From Cryptomeria japonica (taxonomy: Eukaryota; Streptophyta; Pinopsida; Cupressales; Cupressaceae), in contig NC_081405.1 in assembly GCF_030272615.1 (NCBI RefSeq), forward strand, positions 152,909,113 to 152,973,112: a stretch of 64,000 nucleotides of DNA, given 5' to 3'. Made by a program: the position numbers and the translations under genes. This document shows, in pieces, positions 55,940 through 64,000 of the stretch. The notes under the pieces are model-generated. The model did not search any database. It was not told the DNA's origin and worked only from the letters and a program-made list of their open reading frames with translations. Each line of letters starts with the position of its first letter. Within the stretch, counting starts at the first letter, position 1.

Positions 55940-56640
55940 GTTTGGCTGTTTGGTTAATCATCGAAATTGTGAACCAGCAAGGAAACTTGCAAGGCAACAA
56001 TACAACAAAAGACCTTCTCCGTGCACTAACTATTGTCAAAACTGAAAAACTAGCATAAGGCCAAAAGATTGAAACCCAACTGAATTAAAGATTCTGATGA
56101 GGGGTGAGGGAAATGAATTGGGGATTGAGAATCTAGAGAAAGTGGTAATGCATGCTGAAAATGGTAGCGGGGTAAGAGTTTTAGCAATAGTTTGATTAGC
56201 ACCAGACCTAATCATTTTGCAAGGTTTTAAGCAAGATTTTAGGGTTGGGAAGATGAATGGGTGCAGATGATAAGAGGATAAACGTAAATGGTAGGCTAAA
56301 ACCGCAACACTTGACAAACATTAGACTTAGCCAAATTTAGATCTCTTCAACATGGACAAATGACCAAGGACAAGGGAAAGGGGACTAGCCAGGAGTAAAC
56401 AACATGACGGACTTTATGAACTATCTTAGAACAGTTATTGATGAAGGATCCTGAAATGGGCACACAAAAGGGAAGAGACCCAAGAAAAAAAGGGGATGAT
56501 AGGATTGAGTCCCAATAATGGCTTTTATTGGGGATGCGTTCCTTCTACAGGTACACCTAGGATCTAGAATCCTCAGGCAGACCACAGCTTCAATAAGATA
56601 ACAGCCAAAAAACCATCTCAACCAAGCTGGGATCAAGGCT
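55940..56640 (-). other. 3' region of the minus-strand Gypsy element
   Basis: No protein family recognised; open frames at 56036-56317 and 56421-56654 (minus) are unsupported. Confidence 0.4.
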
Positions 56641-57960
56641 ATTTGATGACACAATCAATGGAAAACTTATCTTTGAACTCACCAATCAAAATTTCTTGAG
56701 CTGCATCACCTATGAGAAGTAATGCTTCAGATGCTATCCATGCAGAAGAAGCTCCGTCAACTCTCCCTCAAGATCCATGAGACAGTATGCATGAAACTCA
56801 TCTCTCAGCTACTTCATAAGGTCCAAGCCATAAGGTATCAAACTTTCCATGCTTTCCTTTATCCTCGAACTTAGCATTCCACAAAAGAACCAAATCACCA
56901 ATTTGAAACTCTGTTGGTGACGCCTTCTTATCATGAAAATGTTTCATGATCTACTTATGTTGGATACTTTTGTAATGAGCTGCTCTCTATTGTTCATCTA
57001 ACTCAGCCAATGCCATGACTGAATGGGACATTGCATCACATTGTTCCTCATTCACATCCTGCAACAACTGATACAAAAGTTGATACATGGTTAGTCTCCA
57101 ACTGATAGGTATCTTGGCATTTGCTACAAACCAACTCAAATGGGCTAAGTCCAATGGTTTCCTTGACAGTAACTCTATCAGCTTATAAAGCATATTTGAG
57201 CTTGTCATCCCATCTCTTCTTGTTCTGATCCAAGACCCTTTTGATGATCTTCATCTAGCTGTTATTAGTGGATTCAGCCTGTCCATTACTCTATGGGTGG
57301 TAAGGGGAAGGTGCACCAGGTTAATACCAAACTTGGAACACATAACTTGTATTCCCTCTGACCCGAAGCACATAGCATTATCAACAATAATTTTGTTTGG
57401 AACTCCAAAATTGGTTATAATGTTGCTGATTAGGAAGCCAATCACCACCTTAGGAGTTGCATTGTGGGTTGGGACAGCCTCAACCTACATAGAAAAACAA
57501 TCTATAGCCACAAGGATCCACTTATATCCATTGGTGTATTTTTCTTGTATCTCTCCATTGAAATCTATTCCCCACTACTGAAAAGGGGCCTCAATTGATG
57601 AAGGCAACAAAGGAAGAGCACTAGCAAACTTCAACTTGCCTAAAAATCGTTGACAAGCATCACATCTTTGATCATTTGTGCAATATCCTCGTACAAAGTT
57701 TGCCTCCAAAAACCTACTCTTAAGATCTTATGTGCAATGGTTTTGGCTTTGAAATGTCCACCACATACACCATGGTGACATTCTTTGCTTTCTTCATCAA
57801 CTTGTTTGCTGTCTAAGTACTTAAGCAGAACTTCTTCATGATTTCTCCACATCAACTCACCTTGGATCAACACACACCTCTGTGTTTATATTTGGGTCCT
57901 TTTTTGTGTATCATCCATGGAGGGTGGACAATTCATGTTTATTAGGTAGAAAATAACATC
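56640..57960 (-). pseudogene. Integrase of a Ty3/Gypsy remnant
   Basis: Zinc-binding part at 57640-57873 (CHHGVCGGHFKAKTIAHKIL, then the second cysteine pair decayed), core at 57251-57448 (NFGVPNKIIVDNAMCFG with one DDE Asp, then LPLTTH), and the C domain at about 56870-56960 (FQIGDLVLLWNAKFEDKGKH, LWLGPYEV). Stops and a frame change separate the blocks. The DNG word reads DNA. Confidence 0.85.
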
Positions 57961-57966
57961 CTTGTA

Positions 57967-58454
57967 CTATGGATCATCACACAAAACACATTTAACAACA
58001 GTATCATCACTTACCTCATTCACTTCTGCTGCCTCCATGTTGGAATTAGTCATCAACTTGGCAAAACCTTTGTCTCTTACAGGCATAGTGGTTTGTATGT
58101 CCATGTCATACTCTTGGATCTTGTTTATCCAACAACACCTTTTACTTGATGCTTCATGTTGCATGAAGATATCCTTCATAGTTGGGTGTGGTATATATGC
58201 AATAATTTTTGCACCCACAAGGTATGGTATAAAAGTCTTCACACCCTGACTAAAGCCTAAGCATGCTTTTCCATTATTGAATACTTCAGTTCAGCTACTC
58301 TTAGTGACTTACCAAAGAAGGATACTGGCTGTTCATATCCATCGTTGTTCTTTTGCAACAGTACAACAACAATAGTATAGAATGAAGTAAAATAGAATAG
58401 GTGGAGTGTATTAGAATAATCTGCGCTTACAATTACAGGTGCCTCAGATATCAC
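57967..58454 (-). pseudogene. RNase H of the same Gypsy remnant
   Basis: ISEAPVIVSADYSNTLHLF (first Asp changed context), NNDGYEQPVSFFGKSL, RVAELKYSIMEKHA, then SSKRCCWINKIQEYDMDIQ and VRDKGFAKLMTN at the end. This is the ordinary Ty3/Gypsy RNase H in pol order; stops separate its parts. Confidence 0.8.
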
Positions 58455-58499
58455 TTGTTTGATGTCCTTGGGTGCTTCAACTGGTTTGGTATTCCATTC

Positions 58500-58940
58500 A
58501 ATTGACTGCCTTTTCTAGAACATTTTTGATATTGCTTTGTCTTCTTAGTAAAGTTATGAACAAATCTCATAACAAAATTGATTTACCCAAAAAAGGATTG
58601 AATTCCTTTGACTGTTTTGGGTTGAGGGATAAAACTAATCATCTTAACTCTTTAGGGGTCAATCCTTACCTCATCCTTTGACATAATGTGTCCCAAAATA
58701 GTTTTTTCCTCTATGGCAAACTTACATTTTTTGGAATTTAAAGAGATATCGTACTCCAAGCATCTTAGAAAGATCAAACCAAGGTATTTACAATTTGTTA
58801 GTTGAAGTACATAGATCTTGACAGGATGATCTTGAAAACTGATTGGGAGACCAAAAGATTCAGGATATTTTAAAAATAAACTAATAGTTCCCTTACTAGT
58901 TAGACTTTGAAAGCTACACAAGTTGCATAAATGATACAAG
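58500..58940 (-). pseudogene. Reverse transcriptase C-terminal part of the same Gypsy remnant
   Basis: YDISLNSKKCKFAIEEKTIL, GHIMSKDEVRIDP and (58500-58640, interrupted) a QSFLGKINF-like segment are the thumb of a Gypsy RT. The palm with YxDD is missing: the remnant ends at about 58940, so it is 5'-truncated or interrupted there. Confidence 0.8.
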
Positions 58941-59429
58941 CCTTGAACCCTAGGTCAATATTACCAAAAGTCTATTTTTGTTCCCCTTTTTGTAACTAAA
59001 TCAAATTGGAGGATCTGAGGCCTATTTTTATTCCTTGAAGGGTGAAGGGGGGATTTACAAGGGAATAATATAATAATAATTTATTAAGCTGTCTAAAAGA
59101 CACTCTAAGTTTAAACTTTGGAAAAATGACAATTTATTATTGTTTAATGGGGCCAAAAATAAAATGAAAATTATGAAGTGGAAAAGTGGTAAATTTTCAA
59201 TTAAAAGAAATATTAATTACTAAAATGGTAATTAATATAAATGGAAAAAAAGATGAATTTTCAAATAAAAACTAATTTTAAGGGTTGGATTGAAAATGAT
59301 TAAAAAACCAATTATTGGAAAAAAGGACTCATTCTATCATTATCAATTTTCAAAACTCTTTGTTGCAGAGCATAAGTATTTAAAAGAAATGTTAATTAGT
59401 AATTCTATCTTTAAAAGAAATATTAAAAG
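58941..59429. other. AT-rich spacer
   Basis: Repeated AAATATTAATTA words; no gene or element end seen. Confidence 0.45.
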
Positions 59430-59970
59430 TGGTATAATAGAAAAGCACTCCTAAGTTTAGCTTAAGTGCAATAGAGTAATAAGTGACCTAATTAGAGAAA
59501 CTAAAACCCTCATGATGAATGTAATGATGGATGCGTGGATGGGTCCTACCTACAAGGCTTGATGAGGTACCCATGTACAAACAAAGTCTCTCATAAGCAG
59601 ACAAAACGAGAAAACCTCATGGAAAAAAATTCCTCTCCAAAAGAGAAAATAAAATAACTGCACTAGTGAAAGAAGGATAGGAGTACTTGATGTGACTCCC
59701 CAAGATCTGCTTCTATCACACAAGTACAATAGATGTCCCCTATAGGAAAGAGAAAATGAGGATATCAATCCCCCCATGAAGAAGTAGCTCTTGTGCCAAT
59801 GATGAAAGCTTGAAGATAGAACATGATCTATTGCCTGCAAACAACATTTCTCCCCTCAGGAAGGAATAGATCCACTGGTGATTGAAGAAGCCATTTCCAT
59901 AAATTGGAAGAATTAGGAATCCTTCCAAACCATGTGTGCCTCTGAATATCTCAGCTGTCCTCATGTCAGA
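59430..59970 (-). mobile_element. Copia-type 3' end remnant
   Basis: Read on minus it matches the Copia at 21284-22634: TACATGGGTACCTCATCA before the LTR, and CTTAAGCTAAACTTAGGA within it (about 59450-59470). The minus frame at 59550-59840 is non-coding 3' sequence. Confidence 0.55.
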
Positions 59971-61220
59971 ATGAGATGATGTTAATGTAAAATCCTATGA
60001 AGATTGATGTAGAACAAGATCCAAAGATGATGAAGATGGGCTGACGACACTAATGTGGCTGTCATGAAGAAGGAGATGAACGTCCTCAAGATAATCCTCC
60101 AAATTTGCAATCTGAGACTCAACAAACAAGAATGATATGTCTGCAAGATATGAATGCCAAGTAGCTATGTCTAGTAGAAGATGAATGTTCTAATTCGTTG
60201 AATCAATGGGGCCCACAGATGTGGCGATATTAAGATGGTCAGAAACAACAGAAGATGGACATCGGATCTCAATGTGAGGAGTAGAAACTAGGAGACAAGC
60301 TTGTGATTCGTAAGATCTGTGATATACTCAAGCTCCTCTAAACTATCATCATCATAGGGTATAAAATCTGCATCTGCAAGGGGATCGAGACAATCAGTAG
60401 TAGGGTCCTTTAAGAATGGAGAGATATGAGGATCTCCATGGATCTCCCAAAGTATAGTCCAAAGTGTGTGGGGGGCAATCAATGTCTGATATAACACATA
60501 GTGTCAAGATCAACACTAGAGAAATTTTGTCCTACAACATGGTCAATGATAATACCCCAAGCTGATCTACCTCATGGTGTAGCTGGTTCAGGTTTGTGTC
60601 CATACAAACAAAGCAAAAGATCTAGCCACCTAAGATGTGTGAGGATGCCATATTGCCAAGGTTCATAATTATCCTCTTCTAGATGACAACAAAAGGATGA
60701 ACAAAAAAATCCATGATAACTCCTCAAATGAGAAAATTGGAGACCAATAACCTCAATGCATGTATACAAAATTGAATGAAGTCATCTCATGCAAACAAAT
60801 CTTTTGATGTGTCAAAACATCCAAGTAATTGACTGGAATGCAAATACAAAAAAACCTAAATAAGATGTAGTTGTGGAAGAATTTAGAAAAAGTGCATCAA
60901 TGGATCTGAAGAGCTATGAAATACCTTTCCAACACTGCAAGAATCACAAAAATTGGAGATATTGGCAAAAAAATGTTAGTTGGAAGTAAAAAATGATCAT
61001 CTAACTTTGACTAAGAATAACAGGAACCAACTGGAAAATCTGAAAATGAGACTTGTATGACTGGAAAGTTCTTAGAACTAGCTTTCTGACGATATCTTGT
61101 TTGCTCAGTTTCGACTCCCATATACCCAAGTTATGCCAGAAAGAAAAAAATAGCTTCTTTAGGGCCAAAAGGGGCTAAGAGGGGGGCTTGCTAAGAGTCC
61201 ATACCGTTGATGTCAACAGG
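59971..61220. other. Unassigned sequence
   Basis: Open frames on minus (60288-60497, 60572-60769) match nothing I know. 60890-61150 (CCTTTCCAAC, AAAATTGGAG, CCAAGTTATGCC) has the wording of retrotransposon leaders but no further support. Confidence 0.4.
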
Positions 61221-61224
61221 ATAT

Positions 61225-61315
61225 TCGACAAATATTCCCCTTATGCTCTCTATTATCATCCCGATGATGGATCACAAAGTGTGATCCGAAACATTGATGC
61301 AAAAATCTTTGACAC
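61225..61315. repeat. Single unit of the foldback family
   Basis: CCTTATGCTCTCTATTATCATCCCGATGATGGATCACAAAGTGTGATCCGAAACATTGATGC, given here only by its position, matches the units at 43550-44360. It shows that the family is dispersed and not merely a local duplication. Confidence 0.8.
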
Positions 61316-61429
61316 AATCAAATCCAAAAACATATGAGGAATTATTGACATGGATTGTGGAAATCTGATATCATTAATTAAATATTTCCCTTTTTAGAAA
61401 GAATCAGCCTTTGGGAAAATTCACTAGTG

Positions 61430-61831
61430 TCGAAATATTCTGCTAGATGCCTTGGAATATGCAAGGAACTTGGGATGCCAGATATGCGCAAAATATTTGT
61501 AGACGACAAATATGCCGTCAGTAATTAAATAAATGCAACTTGTTGTTAGGTTCAATAAATGGCAAATGTAATAACCTTTACCTTTTGAGAGTCAATTGGT
61601 AGTTGCTGACGGTTGGCGACCTTAACCAACCATCGGGTGATATTCACCTATATATTGTATATCAAGGGAAGGAATAATGTATTGTGGTTATTACATGTTG
61701 GAAATAAAGCAGATCTTTCTGCCATATATTTTTAATGTTTTTCATGCTATGTAATTTATATTCCTGTTATGCATTATACTTCATTCTGTTTATTCCTAGT
61801 AACTAAAGACACACCCAGTCGGGGGTAAACA
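61430..61831 (+). repeat. 5' LTR of a Gypsy element (start unresolved)
   Basis: Ends GGGGGTAAACA directly before a TTTTGGCGCC primer site. A TATA-like CCTATATATTG is at about 61649. The start may be TGTCGAAAT (about 61434) or TGTAGACGAC (about 61500). The other LTR is beyond the window. Confidence 0.6.
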
Positions 61832-61850
61832 TTTTGGCGCCATTGCCAAT
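61832..61850 (+). promoter_or_regulatory. Primer binding site (TGGCGCC type)
   Basis: TTTTGGCGCCATTGCCAAT follows the LTR end; TGGCGCCnTTGCC is a common plant Gypsy primer site. Confidence 0.85.
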
Positions 61851-63295
61851 ATGAATTCAAAGATCAACATGGAGGCAGGTGGTCCCTGCGTGTAATGGGT
61901 TGACCGTTTGAACAACAGACGGTAGTAATTGACAGTGACATAGAAGTTGAAGTAGAAGAGGAAACATGGGAAGACAAATTGACGCAGGATCTGGTATATT
62001 TGTGGGAGGTCTTGGTCAATCAGTACGTGCAAAGGGCAGCTCGGGAGAGAGCGGTCCCTGAAAGCTTGGTACGACCTAAGAGTCAACGACTTTGTATTTG
62101 ATCTGCTCGAAAGGATTTGAAGGTTACTTGCCCTTAACTTCATTGAATTGGAAGACCAACGAGAGGAGAGAGAGAGAGCACCGTTGTTAGCAAATATTGT
62201 AGCGGTACGAAGAATACATCTGTAGGGAGGAAGAAGGAAGGGATACAAGCAGACATCGTACCCTTTACAATTGATACCCCTATGCCCCAATAAGAAAAGA
62301 TGATATCCAAAAAACTCTCGAGAGGTAGAGGAGGGACCAGTACAGAGATCCCTTCAATTAAAGGAACAAAGTGAGAGAAGGTGGTGGCTGAGAGAAAGTA
62401 CTGAGGGTTTGGAGAGTCCGGAGAAGAGCAGAAGTCGAAGTGTTAGTCAGAGCCGTGGTCAGGAGAGACAAAGATCATGTACATGGAGCGAGTTGGTCGA
62501 GGTTGTGAAGAAATTGCCACTCCTAGACATAGCAGAGGAGGATCTTGCTGACCAGGCCGTACATTCCACTTCCAATGACGAGTCCAGAATTGAGGCTCAA
62601 ACTCAAAGCAACCCGTTCGTATAGTTGGTACATGACAACGAAGAAGAACAAAACCTTTAGGACGAGGTTGGCGAAATTTTTGAAACCAACCTGCACAAAA
62701 TTGCAAGTCTGTCCCTCCAAGAGGAATCAACAATTGGAGAACTCGAGCCAGAGACTCCAGGGATGAACAAGTACAACAACTCGAAAGGTGATCGAGGGGT
62801 GGGCGACGTAGAAGGTAGATGTGGTGAGGGCTCGTGTGTGGCTGAAGGTGCGGAAGAGGCATAGGTTTGTGGTTGAGAGCCAACACTTCACTCTGGTGGT
62901 CAAATATATTCGACACCCATCGAGCAAGAACCATGGTGAACACTCCGGAGAAGCAGAAACTCCCCAAGTTCACAAGGGATGGAAAGGAAGACCTCGCATG
63001 CCATTGCTAGACATGCATAACAGTATGGGTGACAAATGAATAGGAGGATGAGGACCATTGGCTGTGGACATTCTCGACTACGTTGCGTGGGATTGCAATT
63101 GATTGGTTCACGGATTTGCCCGATGAGAAGAAGTGCTCCTGGAAGGAACTGAGAACAACATTCGAAGAAGAGTTCAAGCTCCTAAGGGATGATAATGAGA
63201 TCGTGGCCGAGATATATAATACGAAGCAAGGTAAGGCTGAGAGCGTACGAGCATACAATCGACGACTGAAGGAATTATATCAGACAATGATATAA
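61851..63295 (+). pseudogene. Gag of the Gypsy element, broken
   Basis: Starts at ATG 61851 (MNSKINMEAGGPCV), then TAA. A frame shift leads to an acidic stretch (VVIDSDIEVEVEEETWEDKL). From ATG 62933 (VNTPEKQKLPKFTRDGKEDL) the retrotransposon Gag domain follows: LRGIAIDWFTDL, WKELRTTFEEEFKLLRDDNE and YNTKQGKAESVRAYNRRLKEL to a stop at 63293. TAG codons at about 63008 and 63041 fit CAG changed to TAG. The middle (62409-62930) has frame changes. Element orientation is plus; pol lies outside. Confidence 0.85.
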
Positions 63296-64000
63296 GAGAC
63301 GACACCTTCAGGTTGGTTCCTCATGGCGGAGATGATAATGATGAGGAAGTGGAAGTGATCGGCAATGAGGGAAGGGAACCCTCCAGGGAGATGTCGGAAG
63401 GAGAACGATTGAGGGCAACTCATAGGGAAAAGACACTATCGAGGGCCACAGAGGGAGTACAGGTTTCAGAAGACTCGTTGTGGTACCCTTCTCATTCGCA
63501 CCAACCCAATTGGTACTCTTGACACACACCGTTGATGTTTTGCAGGGGGCCCCAACTAATGTCGTGACAAGATGGTGGACAACAACAATAGCAGTAGTAC
63601 CTATTGGTGGCAGGACAAGCACTGGCACAACTATAGTAGGGTCGACCATCGCCATCCCTGCCAAGGTGACCATCTAGAGCATCACGAACATGGAAGAATT
63701 TGCGGAGCCGGATAGTTGGCTGAGTGAGCATGCTGCAACACCCAATCTTCCGCCACCGTCACCATCCCTATTGAGAGACTTGGAGGATGTTCGAGGAGAG
63801 AGTGTTGTTGGCGGAGACGTTGGAGGAGGGAGTGTTGTTGGCAAAGACAACTCGACGGTAACCCCTACCACTGGAGAGAAGCAAATGGCAATACCAGAAG
63901 ACGAGCATTAGGAGGTACGTGTACAAAAAGGGGCGTAGAATGAAGTAGAGCTTTTTGTGGGCGGAGAGCCCCCGACTCAAGACAAAGGAGCTATGGGTTC
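63296..64000 (+). pseudogene. Downstream Gag linker, degenerate, runs off the window
   Basis: Codes in pieces for a charged acidic linker (DDNDEEVEVIGNEGREPSREM; 63313-63522) and a glycine/valine-rich stretch (63690-63911), with frame changes between them. No zinc knuckle or protease was reached before position 64000. Confidence 0.5.

Overview
This is a plant nuclear window, most likely from a gymnosperm (conifer-type) genome. The reasons are nested LTR retrotransposons over most of the 64 kb, an AT-rich background, and one host gene, a purple acid phosphatase, with one 8.1-kb intron and another running more than 10 kb past the window edge. The species cannot be named from this sequence. No rRNA, tRNA or CRISPR array was found. 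Everything below was read by eye; no database search was run.

Layout. 1-3173: old LTR-type sequence with a palindrome array. 3174-21278: an 18.1-kb Ty3/Gypsy element of the Tat (dual RNase H) type on the minus strand, with 761-bp LTRs about 98% identical, TSD CTTTC, PPT, PBS, gag, protease, G-patch, RT, RNase H, archaeal-type RNase H and integrase. Its RT is split by a 1.87-kb solo LTR (11634-13499, TSD GATTA). On the opposite strand, between integrase and 3' LTR, it carries a decayed plant mobile domain (PMD) gene. 21284-22860: Copia remnant with an LTR between inverted arms. 23198-24632: LTR plus leader of a Tat-related element. 24638-36750: a second Tat-related element on the plus strand (TSD CATAT), without RT or integrase, inserted in a TATG microsatellite and itself holding two insertions. 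37490-41286: a 3.8-kb solo LTR (TSD AAAAC) with a GC-rich palindrome array. 42278-44360: tandem and foldback repeats upstream of the phosphatase gene. 44730-53435: phosphatase exons 1-3, with Gypsy RT debris and a 2.65-kb insertion in intron 2. 53436-64000: intron 3, holding a minus-strand Gypsy pol, a Copia remnant and the start of another Gypsy element (LTR, PBS, gag) that runs off the window.

How the parts relate. The only apparently functional host coding sequence is the N-terminal part (159 codons) of the secreted phosphatase. In the Tat element two opposed transcription units (gag-pol on minus, PMD on plus) each have upstream of their start an array of the same CGCGTCTGTGT motif repeated every 19-21 nt, in the sense orientation of each. 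Several other elements here carry their own short-period or hairpin arrays in LTRs or leaders. These arrays are the least explained structures in the window.
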